Of a stretch of DNA of 64,000 nucleotides, positions 32,820-42,422 are shown one piece after another. The stretch is from Arthrobacter sp. StoSoilA2 (GTDB taxonomy: Bacteria > Actinomycetota > Actinomycetes > Actinomycetales > Micrococcaceae): contig NZ_AP024643.1 in assembly GCF_019977195.1 (NCBI RefSeq), forward strand, positions 3,286,001 to 3,350,000, written 5' to 3'. The notes below the pieces were generated by a model. That model was given only the letters and a program-made list of their open reading frames with translations. It was not told the DNA's origin and ran no database searches. The position numbers were made by a program, and so were the translations under genes. The first letter of the stretch is position 1, and each line of letters starts with the position of its first letter.

Positions 32820-34151
32820 ATGGCCATAGGCGCCACTCAATCTACCGTGGAAGACGTGAGAAGAACACCGCTCGAACTGGCCGCTGTAGCAACCGCGGCG
32901 GTGCCCGGACTGGCACCGACGGCTACAGCCTATTCCCCCGATGACGACGCCGACTTCGATTCGGCGTTGTTGCTCGATGCGGAAGGCAAGCGTTGGCGCG
33001 TCCGTTCGCCGCGTCATCCCGAGGCCAGTACCCGCCTCGAAACGGAATTCATGGTCCTTCGGGCCTTCGCGCCCGCCATCCGTGCCGAGCTTCCTTTCCA
33101 TGTGCCAACCATCGCCGGCACAGTCCGGCAGGGCGCCCTCACAACATTCGTGTATGCCCATCTGCAGGGTTCCACGCTGTCCATTGACGAGCTATCCGCC
33201 GGCAGTCCGGCTTTGGCCCGTGATATTGGCAACGCCCTTGCCGCCATCCACGACCTCCCCCTGGCACTGGTCAACAATGCAGATCTGCCCAGTTACTCGG
33301 CCAACGAGTTTCGGCAGCGCAAGCTCAACGAATTGGACCAGGCGGCCACTACCGGCAAGATCCCCGCCACGTTGCTGCGCCGCTGGGAGCATGCCCTTGA
33401 GGACGTCGCACTGTGGCGGTTCAACCCTTCGGTGGTTCATGGCGACCTCCACGAAGACAACCTGATGGTCCAGGACGATACCGTGACGGCCTTGACGGGG
33501 TGGACCGACCTCCGCATTGGTGATCCCGCAGATGATTTCGCGTGGCTGGTGGCGTCCAACGAAGCCTCGTTCGTTGAAGCGGTCCTCGGCCGGTATACCG
33601 AGGCGCGCCGGGACACACCCGACGCCCATCTGCTTCGACGCGCCGCTTTGCTGGCTGAATTCGCGTTGGCCCAGTATTTGGTGAAGGCAACGGCCGTTGG
33701 GCACGACGACATGACGTCAGAGGCAGTATCAATGCTGCAGTCCCTTGCGGATGACATAGAAGAACAAGCCCGGCATGACGAGGCCGTTCTGGCCGCCGAG
33801 CAGGCGGCTGCAGCTGAGGCTGAAGGCGCGGCACTGCAGGAAGCCGCGAATCACTCGAATAACGTCCGGCAGCCTGCCGTCACCGTCGTGGCGATTCCCG
33901 ACGCCGGGACTTCAGTCCCGGCGCCTTCCCTACCTCCCACATCGTCGAAGGAAGCCCCCCGCGCCGGACTGCCTGACGCCGAAGCACCTGACAACGAGAC
34001 ACCTGACAAGGGAGCAGCATCCGATGCGGATGCTGAAACGGTGTCGAACAAGGTGGCGGATGAATCCTCCCCTCGGTCTCAGGATGACGCGTCGACTGCA
34101 GCTTTGAATGTTGTCAATGTGACACCGCTGCATGCCGGCGAGCGTTCCTAG
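32820..34151 (+). CDS. Aminoglycoside/macrolide phosphotransferase-like protein, altered active site
   Basis: The 443-residue protein has an APH kinase fold in residues 10-300, with the catalytic loop HGDLHEDN near 213. The metal-binding Asp of the usual IDW motif appears replaced by Gly (ALTGWTDLRIGDP). ATP turnover is therefore doubtful, and it may be a pseudokinase or use a neighbouring Asp. The last 140 residues are Ala/Pro/Asp-rich and probably disordered. Nothing suggests acquired resistance; it sits in a core repair block. The ATG at 32820 lacks a strong ribosome binding site, and GTG codons near 32850 are alternatives. Its stop faces that of adnB. Confidence 0.7.
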   Translation: MAIGATQSTVEDVRRTPLELAAVATAAVPGLAPTATAYSPDDDADFDSALLLDAEGKRWRVRSPRHPEASTRLETEFMVLRAFAPAIRAELPFHVPTIAGTVRQGALTTFVYAHLQGSTLSIDELSAGSPALARDIGNALAAIHDLPLALVNNADLPSYSANEFRQRKLNELDQAATTGKIPATLLRRWEHALEDVALWRFNPSVVHGDLHEDNLMVQDDTVTALTGWTDLRIGDPADDFAWLVASNEASFVEAVLGRYTEARRDTPDAHLLRRAALLAEFALAQYLVKATAVGHDDMTSEAVSMLQSLADDIEEQARHDEAVLAAEQAAAAEAEGAALQEAANHSNNVRQPAVTVVAIPDAGTSVPAPSLPPTSSKEAPRAGLPDAEAPDNETPDKGAASDADAETVSNKVADESSPRSQDDASTAALNVVNVTPLHAGERS

Positions 34152-34175
34152 ACCAGCGCTTCTCCCGGATTCCTT

Positions 34176-37100
34176 CTACCCGGAAACCCCACGCGCGGGA
34201 TCGTTCATGAGGGCCTCGTCGATGATCTGCTCGAGTTCCTCGGCACTGCCCAAGTCATGCGGACGCACGACAGCATCCTCCGCCACGTAATAGAACGCCG
34301 CGCTGACTTCCTCCAGGGGAACGCCCTTCAACCGCGCCCATGCAAGACGGTACACAGCCAACTGCACGGCTTTCGCTGCGAGTTGTTTGCCTGCAGGCCG
34401 GCGTCCTGTTTTCCAGTCGATGAGTTGCCATCGCCCGTCCGCGTCGCGGAAAACGGCGTCGATACGTCCGCGGACCACCACGTCACCGATCCTCGTTTCC
34501 ACAGGCACTTCCACAAAGGCCGGGGCCCGATGCGCCCACTCGGACTGCTTGAACGCTTCAACCATTTGATCCAGGCCGTACGCTTCGTCGATATGGGCAT
34601 CCGAGCCGGGTGCTTCGTCGATGTCCAACATGCCGGTTGTTCCGAAGTACTCCTCCACCCAGGCATGGAAAGCTGTGCCCTTTCGGGCCGAAATGCCCGG
34701 TTCCCGGGGCACGGGTCGGCGCAGTTGGGCCAGCACCGCTGCGGGATCTGCGCCAAGGTCAACGAACAGGGAGGCCGAGATGTGGCTGGGCAAGTGCACA
34801 TCCTGCCGAAGCTTTCCCTGGAGCCGGCGATCCAGTAGCAGCTGGGCTTCGTGTGACCACCGCCCCGGGTTGCCTGTCAAAGCTTCCGGTGGTCCTTGAG
34901 AAGCGGACTCCTCCATGAATTCACGTACCCGGGCCGCAGCCCGGTCCATGGCGGCACGACGCCCGGGAACGAGCCTGATGCGGGCTCCCGTACGGGGATC
35001 GGACGGGCCTTCGAGTGGATCATACGGAAATTGAGCCACTTCCAACGTGGCGGTGAGCGGGCTGCTATCGGGCAGGGATTCTTCGGCTACCGACTCGGGG
35101 TGGACCACAACGCCCTGGACATTCGCGACAGCCAGGGCGTCCCCGGACGAGGAGGACACTCCCGCGAGCGGCGCCAGCTCGGAGAGGAACGACGACATCC
35201 CTGCCATACCGGATCTGGACCCATTCCATGCGGAGCTGGACACCATCAAAACAAACTTGGCCCGCGTGTAGGCGACGTACGCAAGCCGGCGTTCTTCGGC
35301 TTCGCCATGATGTTGAACTTCCGATTTGAAGTCCTTCTCAGCGTCCAGCCACCCCTTTTGGTCGTTGTGGTCAAGATCCCACTGCGGCAGATCAGCCCGG
35401 TCACCGCGCAACGGCCATGGCAGGGCAGCTGCGCCGCTGCTCCATCGTGAGTCCCTGTTGCTGGGGAAGGAACCTGCGTTGAGCCCGGGGACAAAGACGA
35501 CGTCCCATTCCAGCCCTTTGGAGGCGTGGACTGTTAAGAGTTGGACTGCTTCCCGATTGGTTTCAAGAGGAGCAATGTCCAGGCCACCTTCCTCCGAGGC
35601 TGCGGCTTCCAGCCAGGAGAGGAAAGCCAGGAGATCGATCCGCTGGGAGGTCTGCAGGAATCCGGCGGCCGCGTCCTGGAAGGCATCCAGGTTCCGGCGT
35701 GCTTGGTGGATGCTGACGCCAGGCTTTGCGGCCACCTCGATATCCAGCAACATGGCACGTTCAACCTCGCCGAGCAAGGTTGTCAGGTCATCCCCAATGT
35801 AGGTGCGAAGGGTGCGCAGCTCCTCCGACAACCTCGTCAATCGTTCCAGGGCTGGAAGGCTCAGCGACCTCCCATGTCCGGATGTCCAGCCCGGCCGCGG
35901 GAGGAAGTCCAAGGCTTCCACAAGGCTCGCGGCGTCAGTGATGTCGCTTTCCATCACGACAGCAGCCGGGTCTTCGTCCGCCACCTCAGGGGTGTTGCCG
36001 GGACCTGACCTCCGCTTGGCCAGGAAACGGGACCAATCATTAAAGGCCATGAGGTCCGCTGGCCCAATGCGCCATCGTGCTCCGGCTAGAAGCCGCATCA
36101 AAGCATCGGAACGGCCAGGATCAGCCAGAACCCGCAGCGTTGCCACCAGGTCCACTATCTCAGGCGTGTCCAACAGACCCCCGAGGCCAACGATCTCATA
36201 GGGAATTCCTTGAAGTTCGAATTCCCTCCGAAGGCATTCCATCTGCGCGCGTCGCCGGCACAGAACCGAAATTGTTGGCTTGACCGGAGTACCGTCTTTC
36301 TCTTCCTCGAAGACGGTCCTCTGGTACCGCCGGACGTCGCGGGCAATAGCGCCAGCCTCGTCTTCGTCTGTGCTGAAGCGACCGATAACAACGCTGCCTT
36401 CGGCCGCGGCCGGACTCGGCACCAGGGGTGGAACCGCCACGCCACTTGCAGTGTCCCTCTCCCCCGCGGGGCCGTCGGCTGCTGCGGCTTTGTTCAAGGG
36501 CGCGGCAATAGTGTTGGCTGCCTGGAGGATGTTCCTGCCGTTGCGCCAAGCCGTGGTCAGGTACGACGTTGGCGCCACAGAATAGGAGTCTCCGCCAGAT
36601 GCTTGATCGTTGTGCCTCACGGGGAACTCCTGCACAAAGTGGAAGAGCTGTCCTGCGGAAGCGCCGCGGAATCCGTAGATCGATTGGTTCGGGTCCCCTA
36701 CCGCGGTGACGGCATGACCGTGGCCGAAAAGGCGCGAAAACAAGACAAGCTGGGCATGCGAAGTGTCCTGGAACTCGTCCAGCAGCACCACCTTGTAGCG
36801 TGCCCGCTCAGTGGCCGCAGCCAACGGTATTTCCCGGGAGATGCGGGCCGCAAGTGCCACGAGGTCCCCGAAATCCAGCACTCCCCTTTGACGTTTGGCA
36901 TCCTGGTAGCGCAGAACCATATCTGCGACGCTGGCCCGGGTGCGCAGCATGGCAGCGAGCTCCCCTGCCGCCTGCGTGGGGCTCTTCTTTGCCCCGGCCA
37001 CATAAGGCAGTTGCTCGAAGGACTGAACGCGTTCCAGCACCCAGTCCCGGACGGTGGCGGGGTCCTGCAGGTGTTCCGCGCACTCGCCGGCCAGCTGGTT

Positions 37101-37706
37101 GACGGCATTGACGAGCGTCGACTTTGCCGCGGTGAAATGCTCGTATTCGCCGTCGTAAGCCTCAACAACCTCGCTTGCCAACTGCCACGATTGGGCACCG
37201 CCGAGCAGGACGACGTCCCGCTCGATGCCCAACCTCAATCCATAGTCCGAAACAATTCCGCTCGCGTAAGAGTGGTAGGTGGACACTTTGGGCTCGAGGT
37301 CGTCGGCACCCAGAAGCCCTTCCGGGAAGCCGATGCTGCCATCGTCTTCGTTGGCTATGCGCTGGAGGGTGGCCAGTTTTGCCCGGATTCTGCTGGCCAA
37401 CTCGCCGGCAGCTTTACGGGTAAATGTCACACCCAGGACTTCCTCGGGCCGGACCCAACCATTGGCCACGAGCCACACAACGCGGTCTGCCATGGTGGCG
37501 GTTTTTCCCGACCCCGCGCCGGCAATCACCAGCCGTGGCGTAAGGGAGGAAGCGATGATGCTTGCCTGCTCTGCGGTGGGGTGGTTCTTTTCGCCAAGGA
37601 TGTCTGCCAGTTCCGACGGGGAGAACCTGGGAACCGGCAGCCTGGACTCCCCTTCCAGGATTCCGGCATCCCGGCTGCCGGATCCTTCAAGAAGTTCGGT
37701 AGTCAT
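34176..37706 (-). CDS. adnB: AdnB motor-nuclease subunit (UvrD-like helicase plus RecB-like nuclease)
   Basis: AdnB with AdnA resects DNA double-strand ends in actinobacteria, in place of RecBCD. The 1176-residue protein has Walker A AGAGSGKT at 62-69, LLDEFQDTSHAQL (motif II) near 305 and VHASKGLEWDVVFVPG near 760. The C-terminal nuclease domain has GRIDAVF and the metal/catalytic DWKTGRRP near 1105-1120. It is translationally coupled to adnA (ATGA overlap). Next downstream on the same strand come nudC and uvrD2, as around Rv3198c-Rv3202c. Confidence 0.93.
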   Translation of the reverse strand: MTTELLEGSGSRDAGILEGESRLPVPRFSPSELADILGEKNHPTAEQASIIASSLTPRLVIAGAGSGKTATMADRVVWLVANGWVRPEEVLGVTFTRKAAGELASRIRAKLATLQRIANEDDGSIGFPEGLLGADDLEPKVSTYHSYASGIVSDYGLRLGIERDVVLLGGAQSWQLASEVVEAYDGEYEHFTAAKSTLVNAVNQLAGECAEHLQDPATVRDWVLERVQSFEQLPYVAGAKKSPTQAAGELAAMLRTRASVADMVLRYQDAKRQRGVLDFGDLVALAARISREIPLAAATERARYKVVLLDEFQDTSHAQLVLFSRLFGHGHAVTAVGDPNQSIYGFRGASAGQLFHFVQEFPVRHNDQASGGDSYSVAPTSYLTTAWRNGRNILQAANTIAAPLNKAAAADGPAGERDTASGVAVPPLVPSPAAAEGSVVIGRFSTDEDEAGAIARDVRRYQRTVFEEEKDGTPVKPTISVLCRRRAQMECLRREFELQGIPYEIVGLGGLLDTPEIVDLVATLRVLADPGRSDALMRLLAGARWRIGPADLMAFNDWSRFLAKRRSGPGNTPEVADEDPAAVVMESDITDAASLVEALDFLPRPGWTSGHGRSLSLPALERLTRLSEELRTLRTYIGDDLTTLLGEVERAMLLDIEVAAKPGVSIHQARRNLDAFQDAAAGFLQTSQRIDLLAFLSWLEAAASEEGGLDIAPLETNREAVQLLTVHASKGLEWDVVFVPGLNAGSFPSNRDSRWSSGAAALPWPLRGDRADLPQWDLDHNDQKGWLDAEKDFKSEVQHHGEAEERRLAYVAYTRAKFVLMVSSSAWNGSRSGMAGMSSFLSELAPLAGVSSSSGDALAVANVQGVVVHPESVAEESLPDSSPLTATLEVAQFPYDPLEGPSDPRTGARIRLVPGRRAAMDRAAARVREFMEESASQGPPEALTGNPGRWSHEAQLLLDRRLQGKLRQDVHLPSHISASLFVDLGADPAAVLAQLRRPVPREPGISARKGTAFHAWVEEYFGTTGMLDIDEAPGSDAHIDEAYGLDQMVEAFKQSEWAHRAPAFVEVPVETRIGDVVVRGRIDAVFRDADGRWQLIDWKTGRRPAGKQLAAKAVQLAVYRLAWARLKGVPLEEVSAAFYYVAEDAVVRPHDLGSAEELEQIIDEALMNDPARGVSG

Positions 37707-40700
37707 TCAGTGACCTGCTTTCCTCTGGCGCACAGTGGGCAAATATCGGGCAGACGGCAGCCATGTCCGCCGTGTCCCGCTTTGCTCGGATCATGCCGGG
37801 CTTCGAACGTTGCGCCGGCCATGAGTTCCGCGGCCTCATGGACCAAAGCCTCTGCCCAGTTGTCGTCGGTCTCGAGTGGATCCTGCTGTTGAACCCCCGG
37901 GCTCTTGGTCTTGGTTCCCAGCTGTGCAAGGACGGCCCCACCTGGAACAGGGTGGCCGGACTCCCCAAGTGCGCCCGCATCCTCGAATGCTCCTTTGAGC
38001 ACCGCTGCCTGGTACGCCCCCAGCTGGGGGTGCCTGGCTACTTCGGCCTTGCCCGGCTGGCGTTTCCCGGTTTTGAGATCGACGATCACCAAACGGCCTG
38101 CGGCGTCGATTTCCAGGCGGTCAACCTGTCCGCGGAGCACAGCGTGCCGAGTGGCGGCCGAATCATCCGCATCCTCATTCAGACGTGCAGAACCCAGGTG
38201 GACGTCAGGAAGTTGGACTTCGAAGTCGTGCTCCACCGCCAGCAGGCTCCTGCCTTCGCTTCGCATGATGAGCACGTACTGGGCCAATTTGCGAACCATC
38301 TGTTCCGCACGCTGGTAATCGAGCTTTCCTTCCCAGTTGTCTTTCATGCCAAGGGTGGGCCAGCGGCGAACGAGTTCCGCAACGTACTGCGTCCCTGAAG
38401 CGTCCGGCAGCTCCTGTGCAATGCTGTGGACCAGTGTGCCAAGGCTCCGTGCGAAGTCCGTGGCAGCTTCTCCTCCGGCCGCTTGCACAAACCAATCCAG
38501 TGGGGACTTGTGGACGGTCTCCACCTTGGATGGCGACACCGCAACAGTGCCTCCCGGTGGGACAACCGCTTCCTCGGAGCTCAAGGGCGCCAAGCCCCAC
38601 CAGGTATCCGGATGGGCTCCGGCCACGGGTGGATCAACAGAAGCAAGACGGGCCAGCACACGTGCTGCCTCGCGCGCCGTGGGTGTTTCGCCGTTGGCGT
38701 CTTGGTCTTCAGCCTGGGCATGCTGCCTCAACTCGGCCACCAGCGCGCGAAGAGTCATGGGTCGATCCACCGGTGTGTAGTCGCGCCGGTACTCGCCGGA
38801 AGCCAACGGTGCGACATAATCCAGGAAGGCCGAAGGTTGTTCGTCCTCCGAAGAGACAGCCGTGCAGATGAGGACCTCCCTGGCGCGTGAGACCGCAGTG
38901 GAGAAACTCCTGAGTTCGTCGTAGCGGATGTCCCTGAGCCTGCTGAGGGGTCCGCGGCCCAACGCGTAGTCGACTCCATGCTCCACGGCGTCCGCAAACA
39001 GGGTGCTGCCCAGGAGTTCCCCGCGTAGACGGGTATTCGGCCAGACACCTTCCTGCAGGCCGGCCACGATCACCACAGGCCATTCGCGGCCAGCCGCACT
39101 GGCAGGAGTCATGATTTCCACGCATTCCTCAAGCTGGGCCCTGGCCGCAAGGGTGTCCATCGGAAGTTCCTGGTTCAACAAGTAATCGAGGAACTGTTCC
39201 GGGCCTGAGCCGGGCAGTTGATCCACAAAACGCTCCGCCGTGTGGAACAGGGCCATCATGGCGTCAAGGTCGCGGTCAGCGCGCGCCCCTGCACTCCCTC
39301 CTTCCAGCGCAGCGTCGGACCAGCGTGGCGCCAATCCCGTGGCGTGCCATAGCGCCCAGAGGACGGATTCCGCGTTGGCCCCGGGTTCGGCTGCTGCGGC
39401 AGTGCCCGCAGCAATCATCCGTGCAAGTCGTCGGGCAGGGTTTCCTTCAATTCCCAACGAAGCCAGGGCTCCCGGTTCAAGCAACGCTTCCACCAGCAAC
39501 GCGTCACTGGAACGTCCGCCGCCGCCAAGCAGCTCCTCGCGCCGGAGAGATTGACGGAGGCGGCGGAGCTCAATGGCAGACGCTCCACCAATGCGCGAAG
39601 TCAGGAGGGAAACAGCGGTCTCGGGAGTGAGCTTGGCCGGATCAAGGATGACAGCGAAGACTTCCAGGAGGGGCCGGACGGCCACCTCATCCCGGACTGC
39701 GGAATCAGCCACAGGAACGCGCACGGGAATTCCCTGTCCATTGAGGTACCGCTGGAGTTGCGAGATCAATCCACCATTTCGGACAATGACGCCAATATCA
39801 CTGAAGTCCCGGCCCTCACGCAACTGCGCTTCCAGAATCCGCTGTGCAACGTATCGGAGCTCATGGACAGGAGAAGGCAGCACGTGTCCTTCCACCCGCC
39901 CGCCGTTGCTGATTTCCTGGGCGCCTTCGACGGACTCCGGCTGTTCGAGTCGCCTCGCCTTTTGGCCCCCGGATCGTTGTGAGATACGTGCGGCAACCCT
40001 TGTCCAGGCCCGCGCCACCTCGGGGCGATGACGATGCGTGGTCCACAGTGGCCGCTCAAGAACCCCGTGGCTTCCCTCGAGAAGCACGGGCAGCTCCGGG
40101 ACAAGGTCCGGCCGCGCTCCACGAAAGCCCTGCACCACCGTGTCAGGCGAATACGTAACTATGGCGTCCTTGCCCTCGGCAATATCCGCCAGGAGTTCAA
40201 ACACGGCAGGATTGGATTCCTGGGCATCGTCCACGAGAACCAGCTGCAGCCGGTCACGCTCAGCGGCCAGGAAAGCCGGCGAGTCCTGGAAAATCTGGCG
40301 CGCCGTGGTGATGATCCCTGCGGGATCAAAGGCCTCGGGCATGCGGAGGTCCAAAACATCCCGATACTCGCTGTAGAGCTGGGCGGCCGCCATCCAATCC
40401 GGACGCCCACATTCATAGGCGAGCCCCACCAGGTCCTCTGCAGTGCGGCCGGACTCGATAATGCGATCAAACAATTGGCGGATCTCGTGGCGGAAGCCGC
40501 GGGTGGGCAATGCTGCGGAGAGGTCCTCCGGCCAAGGCAACTGATGCCCTGGGCGGGAATGGCCTTCCAGCAGCTCCTTGATGATCAGATCCTGTTCCGG
40601 TCCGGAAAGGAGCTTCGGCGGACGGGGCAACGGCAGGACGCCTTCCGCTTTGGCTCGCCGGATGACGTCGAAGGCGTACGACGCCCAGGTGCGCGCCGGC

Positions 40701-41020
40701 GTCGTACTGAGGCTTCTGTCCAGGCGACCGGTGAAGGTATCCCGCAAGGCGGCTGCGGCGTGTCGGCCAGGAGCGAGAATAAGTATCCGTTCGGGATCCA
40801 CGCCGTCTTCATTAACACGGCGGACCGCCGATTCGACCAGCACCGTGGACTTTCCGGTGCCCGGACCCCCAGGGACCAGGACAGGTCCGCCTCCTTGCCT
40901 GACTGACACAACCGCACGCTGGTCCGGAGACAGGTCAGGCGCCGCGTAGTGAATCTCGCGCGGCGGAAGCAGGCGGAGGGCTGCCGGGGCTTGGCGGGTT
41001 TTGGTAGCTGTTGCGGTCAC
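37703..41020 (-). CDS. adnA: AdnA motor-nuclease subunit
   Basis: The 1105-residue partner of AdnB has Walker A GGPGTGKST at 51-59, LVDDAQESNPAVF (an unusual motif II) near 265 and a RecB-like nuclease core VIVDLKTGKRQPGKAE near 1010. The C-terminus ends with Cys1088, Cys1094 and Cys1097. The position before the nuclease where related proteins have a fourth Cys reads KSPLDWF, so an Fe-S cluster may be incomplete or absent. GTG start at 41020 overlaps the stop of the alkyltransferase-like gene, and its own stop overlaps adnB. Confidence 0.92.
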   Translation of the reverse strand: MTATATKTRQAPAALRLLPPREIHYAAPDLSPDQRAVVSVRQGGGPVLVPGGPGTGKSTVLVESAVRRVNEDGVDPERILILAPGRHAAAALRDTFTGRLDRSLSTTPARTWASYAFDVIRRAKAEGVLPLPRPPKLLSGPEQDLIIKELLEGHSRPGHQLPWPEDLSAALPTRGFRHEIRQLFDRIIESGRTAEDLVGLAYECGRPDWMAAAQLYSEYRDVLDLRMPEAFDPAGIITTARQIFQDSPAFLAAERDRLQLVLVDDAQESNPAVFELLADIAEGKDAIVTYSPDTVVQGFRGARPDLVPELPVLLEGSHGVLERPLWTTHRHRPEVARAWTRVAARISQRSGGQKARRLEQPESVEGAQEISNGGRVEGHVLPSPVHELRYVAQRILEAQLREGRDFSDIGVIVRNGGLISQLQRYLNGQGIPVRVPVADSAVRDEVAVRPLLEVFAVILDPAKLTPETAVSLLTSRIGGASAIELRRLRQSLRREELLGGGGRSSDALLVEALLEPGALASLGIEGNPARRLARMIAAGTAAAAEPGANAESVLWALWHATGLAPRWSDAALEGGSAGARADRDLDAMMALFHTAERFVDQLPGSGPEQFLDYLLNQELPMDTLAARAQLEECVEIMTPASAAGREWPVVIVAGLQEGVWPNTRLRGELLGSTLFADAVEHGVDYALGRGPLSRLRDIRYDELRSFSTAVSRAREVLICTAVSSEDEQPSAFLDYVAPLASGEYRRDYTPVDRPMTLRALVAELRQHAQAEDQDANGETPTAREAARVLARLASVDPPVAGAHPDTWWGLAPLSSEEAVVPPGGTVAVSPSKVETVHKSPLDWFVQAAGGEAATDFARSLGTLVHSIAQELPDASGTQYVAELVRRWPTLGMKDNWEGKLDYQRAEQMVRKLAQYVLIMRSEGRSLLAVEHDFEVQLPDVHLGSARLNEDADDSAATRHAVLRGQVDRLEIDAAGRLVIVDLKTGKRQPGKAEVARHPQLGAYQAAVLKGAFEDAGALGESGHPVPGGAVLAQLGTKTKSPGVQQQDPLETDDNWAEALVHEAAELMAGATFEARHDPSKAGHGGHGCRLPDICPLCARGKQVTE

Positions 41021-41433
41021 ACAGTCATTTCATCATCGGGCACCGACAAATTATGGAGCTGACGCTCCAACTGGTCCGAGATCACATCAATACGATCGAA
41101 TTCAGCATCATTTGGCGCCCATCGTGCAGCTCCAAGGTCCACACGCCAGCGGCCCTCGCCTGTTCGCAGGAATTCCTCAAAGGCGCCGTGCAGGGGTGTG
41201 GACTCCTGCACATAATGGCGCAGGGCCTCTGCCTCGTGGCCGGGCGGGGCATCCCCGCTTGCCCGTAGGACACGCCACCAAGCTACGGAACTGCCGTAGT
41301 GGCTCATCACCGCGCCCACCTGCCTGGGTCCGCCGGCTCCAAGAAGTTCTGCGACGTCACCATATGACAGGGCCGTGCCGGGCGGAACAAGGTCCACGAC
41401 AGCCAGCACCGCCGTCACATACTCCATCCGCAT
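41017..41433 (-). CDS. Alkyltransferase-like protein (MGMT family without catalytic Cys)
   Basis: The 138-residue protein matches the DNA-binding domain of O6-alkylguanine-DNA alkyltransferases: PPGTALSYGDVAELLG (near 17-32) followed by GGPRQVGAVM. The active-site PCHR is replaced by WWRVLRASG, with Trp in place of Cys. Such ATL proteins bind O6-alkylguanine and channel it to nucleotide excision repair rather than repairing it directly. The C-terminal 50 residues extend beyond the core. It leads the adnA-adnB operon with overlapping codons, and GGAGC precedes the ATG. The arrangement recalls Rv3204 near adnAB. Confidence 0.88.
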   Translation of the reverse strand: MRMEYVTAVLAVVDLVPPGTALSYGDVAELLGAGGPRQVGAVMSHYGSSVAWWRVLRASGDAPPGHEAEALRHYVQESTPLHGAFEEFLRTGEGRWRVDLGAARWAPNDAEFDRIDVISDQLERQLHNLSVPDDEMTV

Positions 41434-41487
41434 GTGCTCCAGCGTAGCCGCAGGAGTGTCGCGCCCAGTACTGTCAGTGCCAGCCGG

Positions 41488-41493
41488 TAGCGT
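41488..41493 (+). promoter_or_regulatory. Likely -10 box of a leaderless exonuclease gene
   Basis: TAGCGT is followed by six bases and the ATG at 41500, with no ribosome binding site in between. Confidence 0.4.
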
Positions 41494-41499
41494 GAAAAC

Positions 41500-42210
41500 A
41501 TGAGCTCCTGGAACACCCTCCCCCGCGCTGCCTTCGACCTCGAAACTACTGGGAAGAATTCCCGTTCCGCCCGCATCGTCACCGCTTCAATCACTGTGGT
41601 GGATGCGCACGGACAACTCATCAAAGAGCATGAATGGCTGGCGGACCCCGGGGTGGAAATTCCCCTGGAGGCCAGCGAGGTCCACGGAGTGACTACGGAG
41701 AAAGCCCGCGCGGAAGGCCGCCCGGCGGCTGAGGTCACGCGCGAGGTGGCAGCGGTTCTTCAGGAATTGTTCGACGACGACACCCCGGTCATTGCATTCA
41801 ACGCCAGCTACGACTTCACGGTGCTCGCTGCAGAGTCGGCACGGCATGGTGTCCCGCAACTGACCCGTTTCCCAGTATTGGACCCCTACGTCATGAACAA
41901 GCAGGTGGACCGGTACCGCAAGGGCAAGCGGACCCTGACCGCTTTATGCGAGGAATATGGCGTGATCCTGGACAACGCCCACACCTCCGCTGCGGACGCC
42001 TTGGCCACCCTGCGCGTTCTGGATGCCATGGCTGGAAAATTCCCCAAGTTGCAAATGCCTGCCTCCAAGCTGCACCATTTGCAGGTGGACTGGGCCGCTT
42101 CCCAAGCGGCTGACTTCCAGCAGTATCTGCGACGAAGCAAGCCCACCGCTGTCATCGAAGGCGAGTGGCCCGTACTGCCACCCGAGGATGCCAGCCGGGG
42201 CGGCTTCTGA
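41500..42210 (+). CDS. DEDDh 3'-5' exonuclease (DNA polymerase III epsilon-like)
   Basis: The 236-residue protein has the DEDDh motifs: FDLETTG (residues 12-18, Exo I), VIAFNASYDFTVL near 98 (Exo II), and HTSAADALATLRVL near 160 (Exo III with the catalytic His). Such enzymes proofread or trim DNA or RNA 3' ends. It lacks the polymerase-clamp features of a full DnaQ and is probably a stand-alone exonuclease. It diverges from the ATL-adnA-adnB repair operon, so a DNA repair role is plausible. A terminator hairpin follows. Confidence 0.9.
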   Translation: MSSWNTLPRAAFDLETTGKNSRSARIVTASITVVDAHGQLIKEHEWLADPGVEIPLEASEVHGVTTEKARAEGRPAAEVTREVAAVLQELFDDDTPVIAFNASYDFTVLAAESARHGVPQLTRFPVLDPYVMNKQVDRYRKGKRTLTALCEEYGVILDNAHTSAADALATLRVLDAMAGKFPKLQMPASKLHHLQVDWAASQAADFQQYLRRSKPTAVIEGEWPVLPPEDASRGGF

Positions 42211-42268
42211 GGCAGGTTTCGGCCCGGACGGCCCGCAGTTGGGACGCAAGTCACAAGAATTTCGAAGG

Positions 42269-42297
42269 TCCCCGCGCACCAGCGTGGTGCGCAGGGA
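42269..42297 (+). terminator. Hairpin terminator after the exonuclease gene
   Basis: GCGCACCA pairs with TGGTGCGC around GCG, extended by TCCC/GGGA, and TTTC follows. Confidence 0.65.
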
Positions 42298-42397
42298 TTT
42301 CATCACTCAGGCCATCACCGGAACAGTTCGGGGAGGACAGGGCTCAGGCTAGGAACTTTCTTCGGAAAAAACGAGCCAAGGCAATCACTTGTTCGAT

Positions 42398-42422
42398 TCA
42401 CCAGCCGTTCGGGGGCTGGTGA
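42398..42422. promoter_or_regulatory. Palindrome directly upstream of the ABC operon -10 box
   Basis: Nine-base perfect arms TCACCAGCC and GGCTGGTGA with a 7-base spacer end right at CATAAT (42423-42428). The position suits a repressor operator; a terminator is less likely because no T-run follows. Confidence 0.4.

Noticed and set aside
32820..34151. Acquired aminoglycoside or macrolide resistance gene
   Set aside because: The active site is altered, the composition matches its neighbours and there is no mobile element nearby.
36210..37892. 560-codon open frame on the plus strand
   Set aside because: It lies antisense to adnB, whose helicase motifs are unmistakable.
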